From assembly GCA_015057035.1 (NCBI GenBank), contig SVFC01000018.1, positions 1-43,360 on the forward strand: DNA of 43,360 bases, read 5' to 3'. The translations under genes were made by a program, and so were the position numbers. The stretch comes from Lachnospiraceae bacterium. Lineage in GTDB: Bacteria > Bacillota > Clostridia > Lachnospirales > Lachnospiraceae. How positions within the stretch are numbered: the first letter of the stretch is position 1; each line of letters opens with the position of its first letter. The notes beneath the pieces were generated by a model, which did not search any database, was not told the origin of the DNA, and saw only the letters and a program-made list of their open reading frames with translations. Shown piece by piece: positions 33,301-41,764 of this stretch.

Positions 33301-34713
33301 ATGGTATTTAGTAGCTTTGTGTTTTTGTTGGTATTTTTCCTTGTAGTAATGGCGATATATTTCTTAGTACCAGGTAAAATTCGAAACCTGGTGTTAATGT
33401 TGGCAAGCCTCTTGTTTTATGCCTGGGGTGAACCGATTTACGTTTGTATTATGCTATTCTCTACGGTGTTTGACTATACCAACGGGCGTTTGATTGAAAA
33501 ATTTAAAAATGAAAACAGACCAGTTGCTGCAAAGGTAACGTTGATTATTGATATGATTGGAAACCTGGGAATCTTAGGATTTTTCAAGTATGCTGATTTC
33601 GTAATCGAAAATGTGAATGCAATCACGGGAGCGGGAGTTGAATTGCTTCAGATTGCTCTTCCAATCGGTATTTCGTTCTATACTTTCCAGACCATGTCTT
33701 ATACCATCGATGTATATCGTGGCGTTGTGCCAGCGGCAAGAAATATTTTGGACTTTGGAACCTATGTTACTCTGTTTCCGCAGTTAATCGCTGGACCAAT
33801 TGTACAGTATAAGACAGTAGCAGAGGAGTTAACCAATCGTAAGTTTAATATTGATGATTTCTCAGAAGGTGCGTGGCGTTTTGTTATCGGTATGGCGAAG
33901 AAGGTCATTCTGGCGAATCAGATTGGCGCACTCTTTACCACAATCTCTGGCATGAGTGAGATATCTACAGCCACAGCATGGTTGGGGGCGATTGCGTATT
34001 CCTTCCAGATTTACTTTGACTTTTCGGGATATTCCGACATGGCAATTGGACTTGGTAGAATGTTTGGCTTCCACTTCTTAGAGAACTTTGATCATCCATA
34101 TATTTCTTCTAGCATCACAGAGTTCTGGAGAAGATGGCATATTTCCCTTAGTTCATGGTTTAGAGAGTATGTATATATTCCATTAGGAGGAAACAGAAAA
34201 GGCTTAAAGCGTCAGCTTGTGAACATCGCAATCGTGTGGATGCTGACGGGTCTGTGGCATGGAGCCAGCTGGAACTTTGTTCTCTGGGGTGTATATTACG
34301 GACTTCTTCTTATGATAGAGAAGATTTTCCTGTTGAAGTGGTTAGAGAATATTCCACGTGTGTTTAGACACGTATATTGCTTATTCCTGGTAATTATCGG
34401 ATGGACGATTTTCGCCCAGACGGATTTTACGGTGTTGGGTGAGTATCTGCAGACTATGTTTGGTGCAGGTGGAGTGCTTGTGGATAGTACTTTCCTCTAT
34501 CATCTGTCATGTAACGCAGTATTGCTTGTTGTGCTTTGCTTGTGTAGTGTGGATTATAAACCGCTTATTGCAAAAAGTGAAAAATTATCCACATTTATGA
34601 AGACGCAGGCTTTTGATGTGGTGCGTTCAGTCATTATGGTTGTGCTTATGGCTATTTGCTTTGCTTTTTTAGTTGGCGATAGTTATAATCCGTTTTTATA
34701 TTTCCGTTTCTAA
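33301..34713 (+). CDS. MBOAT-family O-acyltransferase (AlgI-like)
   Basis: The 470-residue polytopic membrane protein is an AlgI/DltB-type O-acyltransferase. Landmarks: N-terminal VFSSFVFLLVFFLVVMAIYFLVPG, FFKYADF, the segment ALPIGISFYTFQTMSYTIDVYRG (residues ~119-142), ITEFWRRWHISLSSWFREYVYIPLGG (~272-300) and the catalytic His320 in GLWHGASWNF. It passes acyl (usually acetyl) groups from the cytoplasm for O-acetylation of an exported polymer. Followed closely by two DHHW/AlgX-like partners that would take the acetyl group outside. Substrate not shown by sequence. Confidence 0.93.
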   Translation: MVFSSFVFLLVFFLVVMAIYFLVPGKIRNLVLMLASLLFYAWGEPIYVCIMLFSTVFDYTNGRLIEKFKNENRPVAAKVTLIIDMIGNLGILGFFKYADFVIENVNAITGAGVELLQIALPIGISFYTFQTMSYTIDVYRGVVPAARNILDFGTYVTLFPQLIAGPIVQYKTVAEELTNRKFNIDDFSEGAWRFVIGMAKKVILANQIGALFTTISGMSEISTATAWLGAIAYSFQIYFDFSGYSDMAIGLGRMFGFHFLENFDHPYISSSITEFWRRWHISLSSWFREYVYIPLGGNRKGLKRQLVNIAIVWMLTGLWHGASWNFVLWGVYYGLLLMIEKIFLLKWLENIPRVFRHVYCLFLVIIGWTIFAQTDFTVLGEYLQTMFGAGGVLVDSTFLYHLSCNAVLLVVLCLCSVDYKPLIAKSEKLSTFMKTQAFDVVRSVIMVVLMAICFAFLVGDSYNPFLYFRF

Positions 34714-34730
34714 CGGTAAGAGGTGTAGAT

Positions 34731-35906
34731 TTGAAGATTACAAAGTGGATTATGAGCGGAAGTCTCATGGTGTTTTTGGTGCTGATTAGCATTGGAAGCT
34801 TCGTGGCAAAAGACAGAGAGTTTTCCGAAAATGAAAATCGTTACCTGGCGCAGTTTCCAGAGATTTCCTTGGACAGTATTATAAATTGTGATTTCCAGGA
34901 TGGGTTAGAGAAGTATATCAATGATCAGATTCTTGGAAGAGATGAGTGGATTACCATCAAAACCGCCATTCAGAAATTCGTAGGCGATACGGAAATCGGT
35001 GGCGCATATGTGGGAAAAGATGGTTACGATTTTGAAAAAATAACGCAGGATGATGTGGATCAGAAACTGGTGGATAGAAACATTGCGCAGATTCAGAAGT
35101 TTTTTGAGACTGCGAGTGGGACGATTGATAAGTCTCGTTTGTCATTTTTGTTGGTTCCTACATCTGGATTGATTTTGGCGGACAAGTTACCTGCCAATGC
35201 GCCGCTTTTTGACCAGACGGCAGTGATTGAATCGGTGGAAGCAGCTATGCAGGACTATAATTTTGTGGATGTTCGCGATGTGTTGACAGCACACAAAGAA
35301 GATGGTGTATATTATCGCACAGACCATCATTGGACAAGTCTGGGTGCGTTATTGGCATATGGAGAATATTGTCAGTCTGTGGGAAATTCATTTGATATTT
35401 CTGATTACAAAGAAACGATTGTAACCGAAAAATTCCGCGGAAGTCTGTACTCCAAGATTTTGGATTATGATTCTGCATTTGATACAATTAAATTATTTGA
35501 AAAGGGTAGCGGCAACAAGTCTTTTGTGGTAACCTTAGATGGAGAGAAGACAGAGGGATTTTACCATTACAATCAATTAGAAGAAAAAGATAAGTATTTA
35601 TTCTTTTTTGGAGGAAATTACGCAGAAGTGGTGATTTCTGATAAAGAGGTTTTAGAGAATGCTACAGGTGGCACTACAGAAGGAAATTCTGGTGAAACAC
35701 GGAATCTACTTTTGATTAAGGATTCTTTTGCAAACTGTTTTGCTCCACTGGTGGCAGAAGATTACGATAACGTATATATGATTGATATGCGTTTCTTTAG
35801 AGGAGATATGCAGGAATATATGGAAGCCAATAACATCACAGATGTGCTGGTGTTATACAATGTTTCTAATTTTATTTCTGATAAGAATATTTACAAGTTG
35901 AACTAG
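34731..35906 (+). CDS. DHHW family protein (AlgX/AlgJ-like O-acetylation partner), copy 1
   Basis: Start is TTG at 34731, placed after AAGAGGTG. The 391-residue protein has one N-terminal TM or uncleaved signal (IMSGSLMVFLVLISIGSFVA) and an extracellular SGNH-like domain with the DHHW motif Asp198-His-His-Trp201 in YRTDHHWTSLGA. A late Ser in LLLIKDSFANCFAPLV is the expected nucleophile. These proteins accept acetyl from the MBOAT protein and pass it to a surface polymer. ENENRYLAQFPE near the start is typical of the family. Confidence 0.88.
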   Translation: MKITKWIMSGSLMVFLVLISIGSFVAKDREFSENENRYLAQFPEISLDSIINCDFQDGLEKYINDQILGRDEWITIKTAIQKFVGDTEIGGAYVGKDGYDFEKITQDDVDQKLVDRNIAQIQKFFETASGTIDKSRLSFLLVPTSGLILADKLPANAPLFDQTAVIESVEAAMQDYNFVDVRDVLTAHKEDGVYYRTDHHWTSLGALLAYGEYCQSVGNSFDISDYKETIVTEKFRGSLYSKILDYDSAFDTIKLFEKGSGNKSFVVTLDGEKTEGFYHYNQLEEKDKYLFFFGGNYAEVVISDKEVLENATGGTTEGNSGETRNLLLIKDSFANCFAPLVAEDYDNVYMIDMRFFRGDMQEYMEANNITDVLVLYNVSNFISDKNIYKLN

Positions 35907-35934
35907 TATAGTAGTTTTGTACGGGAGGCACGTT

Positions 35935-37428
35935 ATGAGAAAGTTTAAGCCAGCGTTGGTGGTATTATTAATAAGCGCTATGATTTTGGGATTGATGGCT
36001 TGCGGAGTGAAGGAGCCACAGGGCAATCCATCGGAATCGGGTAGTGAAGAGCAGTCTGGCACAGGAGACTCACAGGGTGGCTCTGAAGTAGAAACAGGAG
36101 ATTCAGAAACAGGAAGTGAACCAGATTCTGAAATTGAGACGGAAACAGGAAGCGAATCGGATTCTGAAACGGAATCTGAAACAGGGTCTGAGCAGGAACC
36201 TGGCACAGAACCATCTCCAGAGGGTTATACTATAAAAGTCCTGGATAAAACTATGTGGGCAACCACAGGGGTTAATGTTCGTAGCCTTCCAAGCACCGAG
36301 GGAACCATTATCGGTGGCCTTGTCAGGGGACAGGAAATCAAGGTGACAGGTCAGTGTAATGAGAATGACTGGTATCGCGTGGAGTACAATGGAGCAACTG
36401 GATATGTAAGCAACAAATATTTGTCGGATGACAAGGTGGTTGATAACACACCTGCACCAGGAGAACCAAATGCTACTGTAGACAAGATAAAGGATGTGTT
36501 GGGTAAAACACCTAAGAAAGCCGGAAGTTTGTATGTGATTGGAAATGCTGGTTTTGAGGGATATAGCTTTAATGACACATTAAAAGATAGAGCAGAGACT
36601 TATGCCCAGTTAATGACCCAGGTGGCAGACGCCTTGAAGGGTGTAAGTAATGTATATGTTATGCCAATTCCATTGGGGTCTGGTGTATGTTTGCCAGATG
36701 AGTACAAAGGAAAGGTATCTGCAGGAGATCAGGCAGCAGCCATTGATTATATTCTGGGACATATGGGAGACAATGCTGTTGCAGTAGATATATTTGATAC
36801 TTTATATGCACATCGCGATGAATATCTGTATTTTAGAACAGATCATCACTGGACACAGCTGGCGGCTTACTACGCATATACCGATTATTGTAAAGCAAAA
36901 GGGATTGAAGCATTTGGTTTAGACCACTTTGTGCATAAAGCATATGGTGGATTTGTAGGTTCTTTCTATTTTAATCATTATGAAAATTATAAGAGCACAG
37001 TGAATGCGTTATATAATGCTCCAGACATTGTGTACACTTATGCGCCAGTATCAAATGCGCAAATGATTTATACAAAAACAGATGGAACTTCTACAAAGTG
37101 GCCAATTATCAAAGACGTAAGTAACTATAAAACAGGTGTTAAGTATAGTTGTTTCATTGCAGGCGACAATCCATACACTATCATTGAAAACAAAGATGTT
37201 CAGGATGGTAGCAGCTGTATCGTGGTAAAGGAATCTTATGGTAATGCATTTGTTCCATTATTGGTTGATCATTATCAGACAATACATGTAATTGACCAGA
37301 GATATTGGAAGGGAAATGTGATTGATTTTGCGAAAAAACATAACGTTACAGATGTGATTTTTGCAAATAATCTGACAGCAATTGGCAGCAAAACACAGTT
37401 GAAGTATTTTAAAAATATTATTGAATAA
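35935..37428 (+). CDS. SH3b-DHHW lipoprotein (O-acetylation partner), copy 2
   Basis: The ATG at 35935 follows GGGAGG; an upstream TTG in frame (35917) is less likely. The 497-residue protein is a predicted lipoprotein (LLISAMILGLMAC, Cys at residue ~22). Next is a low-complexity acidic Ser/Glu/Thr/Gly linker (~27-97), then a bacterial SH3 domain (~112-165: VNVRSLPSTEGTIIGGL, then DWYRVEYNGATGYVSNKYL). The C-terminal DHHW domain has Asp303-His-His-Trp306 (FRTDHHWTQLAAYYAYTDY) and the Ser motif VVKESYGNAFVPLL. The SH3b could hold it to the cell wall, unlike copy 1, which has no such domain. The stop overlaps the next ATG. Confidence 0.88.
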   Translation: MRKFKPALVVLLISAMILGLMACGVKEPQGNPSESGSEEQSGTGDSQGGSEVETGDSETGSEPDSEIETETGSESDSETESETGSEQEPGTEPSPEGYTIKVLDKTMWATTGVNVRSLPSTEGTIIGGLVRGQEIKVTGQCNENDWYRVEYNGATGYVSNKYLSDDKVVDNTPAPGEPNATVDKIKDVLGKTPKKAGSLYVIGNAGFEGYSFNDTLKDRAETYAQLMTQVADALKGVSNVYVMPIPLGSGVCLPDEYKGKVSAGDQAAAIDYILGHMGDNAVAVDIFDTLYAHRDEYLYFRTDHHWTQLAAYYAYTDYCKAKGIEAFGLDHFVHKAYGGFVGSFYFNHYENYKSTVNALYNAPDIVYTYAPVSNAQMIYTKTDGTSTKWPIIKDVSNYKTGVKYSCFIAGDNPYTIIENKDVQDGSSCIVVKESYGNAFVPLLVDHYQTIHVIDQRYWKGNVIDFAKKHNVTDVIFANNLTAIGSKTQLKYFKNIIE

Positions 37429-37922
37429 TGATACGCAAAGCAACACTTAATGATTTAGAACAATTAAAAAATATATACAATGATGCGATTCTCCACACAG
37501 TGGCGACTTTTGACACAGAAGTGAAAGACGATAAGAATCGTTTGCAATGGTTTCGAGATCATGAGAGGGAACCATATGTGATTTTCGTAGAGGAGCGAGA
37601 AGGTGTCATTTGTGGGTATTGTTCCCTGTCTCAGTATAGGGATCGCAAAGCCTTTGACAGAACAGTAGAGATTTCTCTCTACATTGCAGAAGCGTTTCGA
37701 GGACAGGGTATTGGAAAAAGTCTTATGGCTTACACTTTGGATTTTGCATCACAGCATCCAGACATTACTACGGTAATTTCTCTGGTGACTGGAGAAAACG
37801 CCACAAGTATTCATCTGCATGAGGTTTTTGGATTTGAATATTGCGGACAGTTGCGAAAAGTAGGATTCAAGTTTGGTAAGTGGTTGGATTTAAATGCATA
37901 CGAGATTATATACGACAGATAG
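37428..37922 (+). CDS. GNAT acetyltransferase (phosphinothricin acetyltransferase-like)
   Basis: The 164-residue protein begins in the last base of the previous stop codon (TAATG). It resembles Pat/YncA-type GNATs: MIRKATLNDLEQLKNIYNDAI start, GYCSLSQYRDRKAFDRTVEISLYI, acetyl-CoA loop FRGQGIGKSL (residues 90-99) and LHEVFGFEYCGQLRKVGFKFGKW. These acetylate small amines such as methionine sulfone or phosphinothricin. Translation coupling to the DHHW gene is probably incidental. Confidence 0.9.
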   Translation: MIRKATLNDLEQLKNIYNDAILHTVATFDTEVKDDKNRLQWFRDHEREPYVIFVEEREGVICGYCSLSQYRDRKAFDRTVEISLYIAEAFRGQGIGKSLMAYTLDFASQHPDITTVISLVTGENATSIHLHEVFGFEYCGQLRKVGFKFGKWLDLNAYEIIYDR

Positions 37923-37933
37923 GAGGGGAACCT

Positions 37934-38869
37934 ATGGTTAAGTTGTACAGAACCGACGATAGAAAGATTCACGAAAAAGAAACAATCGATGACGGTGTAT
38001 GGATTCATATGGTGGACCCCACTGCGGAAGAAAGCCAGCAGGTTGCGGAAACTCTCGGTGTAGATGTGGATGATATCAGAGCCGCACTCGATGAAGAAGA
38101 AAGCTCTCGTATTGAATTGGAAGACGGTTACACCTTAATTCTTATCGACGTTCCATCTTCGGAAATCCGTCACGAAAAAAAGATGTACACCACAATTCCT
38201 TTGGGCATTATTTTGACTCAGGGCGTAATCGTTACAGTATGTACAGAAGAACTTCCAGTGCTGCAGGCCTTTATTGATAATAAGGTAAAAGAGTTCAGTA
38301 CCAAGAAAAAACTTCGTTTCGTATATCAGATTCTGCATCGTACTTCTATCATTTACCAGGGAAACTTGCGCACCATTGATAAGAAGCGTACCGAAATTGA
38401 AGAACGAGTAGGAAACGATACCAGAGAAGATGACCTTATTGCATTGCACGATTTGGAATCTACATTGGTTTACTTTGCCACATCCCTTAGAGCCAATGCG
38501 GTAGTCCTAGACCGACTGACTCGCTATAAGAGATTAGAGCAGTATCCGGAAGATAAAGAGCTGTTGGATGACGTAATTGTGGAAAATCAACAGGCGATTG
38601 AAATGGCAATTATTTATAGAGATATCATTAACGGTACCAGAGAACTGATGTCTTCGGTGATGGACAACCGATTGAATAACTCTATGAAGTACTTAACCTC
38701 CATTACATTGATTATGGCGGTACCAACGATTGTATCCGGTATCATGGGAATGAATATTATTAATCTTCCATTTGCAGATTCTCCATTTGGGTTTGCGATT
38801 ATCATTGGATTGATTTGTGTGATTTGTATTGCAATGTTGGCGATTTTGAGAAGAAATAAGATACTATAA
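37934..38869 (+). CDS. corA: CorA-family divalent cation transporter
   Basis: The ATG at 37934 follows AGGAGGGG; 311 residues. It has an N-terminal cytoplasmic domain (~1-240), with the ELPVLQAFIDNK and TSIIYQGNLRTIDKKRTEIEERV segments, and two C-terminal TM helices. The pore signature Gly272-Met-Asn274 (IMGMNIINLPF) lies at the end of TM1, and the protein ends in RRNKIL. It moves Mg2+ (possibly Co2+ or Ni2+) inward. It lies 11 bases after the GNAT gene; a bidirectional terminator follows. Confidence 0.95.
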   Translation: MVKLYRTDDRKIHEKETIDDGVWIHMVDPTAEESQQVAETLGVDVDDIRAALDEEESSRIELEDGYTLILIDVPSSEIRHEKKMYTTIPLGIILTQGVIVTVCTEELPVLQAFIDNKVKEFSTKKKLRFVYQILHRTSIIYQGNLRTIDKKRTEIEERVGNDTREDDLIALHDLESTLVYFATSLRANAVVLDRLTRYKRLEQYPEDKELLDDVIVENQQAIEMAIIYRDIINGTRELMSSVMDNRLNNSMKYLTSITLIMAVPTIVSGIMGMNIINLPFADSPFGFAIIIGLICVICIAMLAILRRNKIL

Positions 38870-38872
38870 TAA

Positions 38873-38910
38873 AAAACTCCGGTGTGAAATTTATATCATA
38901 CCGGAGTTTT
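38873..38910. terminator. Bidirectional terminator between convergent genes
   Basis: AAAACTCCGGT pairs with ACCGGAGTTTT, extended by a partial inner stem, with A and T runs on both sides. It serves corA on plus and the TPR gene on minus. Confidence 0.9.
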
Positions 38911-38919
38911 ATTTTGAAC

Positions 38920-39732
38920 TTAAACTGTTGAATCAAGAGATCGGATATACTCTTTTAACACGTTGCCGTCATAACCATTGGCAACAGCCAGGCGATAGTA
39001 ACTTTCATAGTCGTCCATATCGCCAAGCATATAACTGGAAATGGCCATAGCGCTTAAGGCGAGAGGATACTTTGCGTTAATATTTAGTGCCTGTTTTGCG
39101 AAGTCTGCGGCTTTGGTATATTCACCCATTTGGACATACAACTGTGCAAGATTGTTGTACGGAAGTATATTTTGTGGATCAACCTTGATTGCTTGATGAT
39201 AGCTGTCAACCGCCTCTTCTGGTAACCCTAAGTTGGAATAACAGTTACCCATATTAGAGATGAGAGTGGAATTTGGGCGAAGGTGTGTGGCATCCTGATA
39301 TAATTCGATGGCTTTCTGGTAATGTTGTAAGCGGTTATAGCAGATGGCTTGAAATGTTGTTACAGCATAAATGTCATCAGTGGTTTGGCACTGTAAACGA
39401 AGTTTTTCAAATTTTTTTATTGCGGAAGCATATCTGCCGTTGTTGAAATCATCCAGGGCATCGTAAAATGACTTTTCCAATTTTGGAGAATGGGAAAATG
39501 CATTGCCAATGAACTCCGGATAGGCTTTGGAATAGGTAGCCTTCTTGTTGGATACTTCTCGGTTGGAACGCGTTGCTGTCTTTACAATAGAAAGAAGGGT
39601 TCCAATAAACAGAAGCGCGGCTCTAGTTATTGTGTTCTGGTCAAGCGTCTGATCTGGGTAATAGTCGAAAGCAACTAATCCAACGATAACAAGAAGTAAA
39701 ATAGCATATATAATGTATTGTAGTTTTTTCAT
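38920..39732 (-). CDS. Membrane-anchored tetratricopeptide repeat protein
   Basis: The 270-residue protein has two hydrophobic segments near the N-terminus (YIIYAILLLVIVGLVAFDY and RAALLFIGTLLSIVK), a linker, and about five TPRs from residue ~90. Among these are DFNNGRYASAIKKFEKL, CYNRLQHYQKAIELYQDA, CYSNLGLPEEAVDSYHQAI and AQLYVQMGEYTKAADFAKQAL. It is probably a scaffold protein with its repeats in the cytoplasm. GGAGGTGTT precedes the ATG on the minus strand. It is 15 bases downstream of the methyltransferase gene, so an operon is likely. Partners are unknown. Confidence 0.88.
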   Translation of the reverse strand: MKKLQYIIYAILLLVIVGLVAFDYYPDQTLDQNTITRAALLFIGTLLSIVKTATRSNREVSNKKATYSKAYPEFIGNAFSHSPKLEKSFYDALDDFNNGRYASAIKKFEKLRLQCQTTDDIYAVTTFQAICYNRLQHYQKAIELYQDATHLRPNSTLISNMGNCYSNLGLPEEAVDSYHQAIKVDPQNILPYNNLAQLYVQMGEYTKAADFAKQALNINAKYPLALSAMAISSYMLGDMDDYESYYRLAVANGYDGNVLKEYIRSLDSTV

Positions 39733-39747
39733 AATAACACCTCCGAT

Positions 39748-40623
39748 TTATTTTCCTTCAAATCTGCCGGATGCCCCACATGGAAGTACTAATCCTGTTG
39801 CAGAAACTGGAAGTCCAATTTCGTTTGAGGTGGTAGTTCCGTCAAATTCTTTCAGAGCAGTGCTAATCATATAGGTAAGAACTGCTGGCTGTAAGCCGGT
39901 AGTATAAGAGTTTACCAGGAAGAACAATGGTTTTTCGGTTAAAAGCTGTGCGCACAGCTTAATAAGAGGATATACCGCTTCTTCAATCTTCCAGATTTCT
40001 CCTTTTGGTCCTCTTCCGTAGGAAGGTGGATCCATAATAATTGCATCGTAGTGATTTCCACGACGAATTTCTCTTTCTACGAATTTCACGCAGTCGTCCA
40101 CAATCCAGCGGATAGGTGCATCGCCTAAACCAGAAGAAACAGCATTTTCTTTTGCCCAAGCGACCATACCTTTGGAAGCATCTACATGAGTTACGCTGGC
40201 ACCTGCGGCAGCAGCAGCTAATGTAGCGCCGCCGGTATAGGCGAATAGATTTAATACCTTAATTGGTCTGCCGGCTTTTTTGATTTTTTCTGAGAACCAG
40301 TCCCAGTTCGTTGCCTGTTCAGGAAAAAGGCCTGTGTGTTTAAAACTAAATGGTTTTAAGTTAAAGGTTAAGGTCTTATTAATAGGAAGAGTATAGTTGA
40401 TACTCCATTCCTGAGGCAAATCGAAGAACTCCCATTCTCCGCCCCCTTTAGAACTTCTATGATAATGTCCATTTAATTTCTTCCAGCTTTTATCTTTCTT
40501 AGGGGTATCCCAGATTACCTGTGGGTCTGGACGAAGAAGTATGTATTTTCCCCAGCGCTCCAGCTTCTCGCCACAAGAGCAATCGATTACCTGATAATCT
40601 TTCCAGTTATTTGCAATCCACAT
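39748..40623 (-). CDS. Class I SAM-dependent methyltransferase (RlmI/RlmK-like)
   Basis: The 291-residue protein has the SAM-binding motif LNLFAYTGGATLAAAAAGASVTHVDAS (~residues 119-145) and DPPSYGRGPKGE (~197-208). The latter is typical of COG1092 23S rRNA methyltransferases. It lacks the N-terminal PUA domain of RlmI; instead residues 1-60 are a short domain containing CSCGEKLERWGKYILLRPDP. A rRNA substrate is probable but not proved by the motifs. GAAAGGAA lies 7 bases before the ATG (minus strand). Confidence 0.88.
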   Translation of the reverse strand: MWIANNWKDYQVIDCSCGEKLERWGKYILLRPDPQVIWDTPKKDKSWKKLNGHYHRSSKGGGEWEFFDLPQEWSINYTLPINKTLTFNLKPFSFKHTGLFPEQATNWDWFSEKIKKAGRPIKVLNLFAYTGGATLAAAAAGASVTHVDASKGMVAWAKENAVSSGLGDAPIRWIVDDCVKFVEREIRRGNHYDAIIMDPPSYGRGPKGEIWKIEEAVYPLIKLCAQLLTEKPLFFLVNSYTTGLQPAVLTYMISTALKEFDGTTTSNEIGLPVSATGLVLPCGASGRFEGK

Positions 40624-41034
40624 AAATGAATTCCTTTCTTCTATATATAATAAGTTCTTGTTAATTTTTGTTTTTGTGAAAAGTATGTTGGCTTGCTAGG
40701 TCCAATAAAACTTGCCACATATCATATAATATATGGTTTTAGAGGAAATGTCTAATGTTTTCTATGTATAGACCCAAATCCCCCTAGACAACTCTAATCT
40801 CCAGTGCTATACTAGCCCTCGGACATTATTTTGCGAGTTCGTTTGTGATATATATATTTAATACTATATGGCTCGAGTGCTTAATGAAGTAAACATATAT
40901 ATAGAAGAAACGGCGACAAATGCGAAGGGCAATGTATAATATAGTAGAAATTCCCACAAAACCACCACATTTAGTGCCTGTTTTGTGCGATTCCTACTAA
41001 TTTAATTTTGCACAAAATTTTTTTAAAAAAATTG
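40624..41034. other. Intergenic region upstream of the S10 operon
   Basis: This AT-rich divergent region should hold the minus-strand promoter near 40640-40660 (TTATTATATATAG read on minus) and sequences upstream of the S10 promoter. An 8-bp inverted repeat CACAAAAC (40955-40962) / GTTTTGTG (40980-40987) lies ~50 bases before the S10 -35 box and may be an operator or hairpin. A TATAAT at 40935-40940 has no -35 partner. No credible gene is seen. Confidence 0.5.
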
Positions 41035-41063
41035 TTGCATTTGCCGAAAATCTCGTGTATAAT
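41035..41063 (+). promoter_or_regulatory. Promoter of the S10 ribosomal protein operon
   Basis: TTGCAT (41035-41040), an exact 17-bp spacer and TATAAT (41058-41063), with a T/A-rich tract just upstream that could act as an UP element. Transcription would start near 41070. Confidence 0.8.
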
Positions 41064-41069
41064 GACTTT

Positions 41070-41293
41070 TGCTGTGGCATGATAGCTGTGAAGCGTGAGG
41101 TTGCTGCCGGCCAGGCAGGTTTTCCGTGGAGCGAATGTCAAGTTAGGAAACTGACGACAAGTCACTGTACCCACAATATGGTCTGCGTAAAGCAGAAACA
41201 ACGTGTGAGAATCTTTAGGACACACACGGAGAAGTGTACAGTCACCGCTTGTCGTACTGAAATTTTAAGTGCGAAAAGGAGGCGACTTTTTTT
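41070..41293 (+). promoter_or_regulatory. S10 operon 5' leader, probably structured
   Basis: About 220 bases of leader lie between the promoter and rpsJ. It contains several local inversions (GCCGGCC near 41108; ACACAC...GTGT near 41222-41238) and ends with AAAAGGAGGCG before rpsJ. Long leaders of ribosomal operons often bind an encoded protein for feedback control. Which one (L4 or other) cannot be told. An 84-residue plus-strand frame across it has no ribosome binding site and is not counted as a gene. Confidence 0.6.
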
Positions 41294-41611
41294 ATGGCAA
41301 GTCAAGTAATGAGAATCACTCTCAAGGCTTATGATCACGAATTAGTTGATTCATCAGCTAAAAAAATCATCGAAACTGTAAAGAAGAATGGATCACAGGT
41401 GAGCGGACCAGTGCCACTTCCAACTAAGAAGGAAGTTATCACTATCTTAAGAGCTACTCACAAATATAAAGATTCACGTGAACAGTTCGAACAGAGAACT
41501 CATAAGAGACTTATCGATATCATTGCTCCAACACAGAAAACAGTTGATGCATTATCTCGTTTAGAAATGCCAGCTGGTGTTTACATTGATATCAAAATGA
41601 AAAACAAATAA
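41294..41611 (+). CDS. rpsJ: 30S ribosomal protein S10
   Basis: The 105-residue S10 protein has the typical [20 protein letters not shown] start, PLPTKK, the [18 protein letters not shown] segment and [12 protein letters not shown] end. It is a part of the 30S head and also the NusE antitermination factor. AAGGAGGCG lies 9 bases before the ATG. First gene of the S10 operon. Confidence 0.98.
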   Translation: MASQVMRITLKAYDHELVDSSAKKIIETVKKNGSQVSGPVPLPTKKEVITILRATHKYKDSREQFEQRTHKRLIDIIAPTQKTVDALSRLEMPAGVYIDIKMKNK

Positions 41612-41764
41612 GAGTTTTTCAAACACTACCTTATTTAATAAGGAAAACAAACAAAGAAATATCCCTGAATGGTTTACATAGATAAACTGCTCTAGGATGA
41701 ACGGTTCCGCTACTCACTCGTATCGAGCATGAAGCGTTCCGCTGTAGAAAACAGGAGGTAAAAA
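41612..41764 (+). other. 153-base gap inside the S10 operon (rpsJ-rplC)
   Basis: This gap is unusually long for this operon. It contains an inverted CTTATTTAATAAG (41630-41642) and paired GAACGGTTCCGC / GAAGCGTTCCGCT (~41699-41742) elements flanking a hairpin-like CTCGTATCGAG. It ends in CAGGAGG before rplC. It may be a second regulatory RNA. Confidence 0.55.

Noticed and set aside
41055-41309. 84-residue plus-strand reading frame across the S10 leader
   Set aside because: It starts at the -10 box, before the likely transcript start, has no ribosome binding site, and its translation is basic and patternless; the region behaves as a leader RNA.
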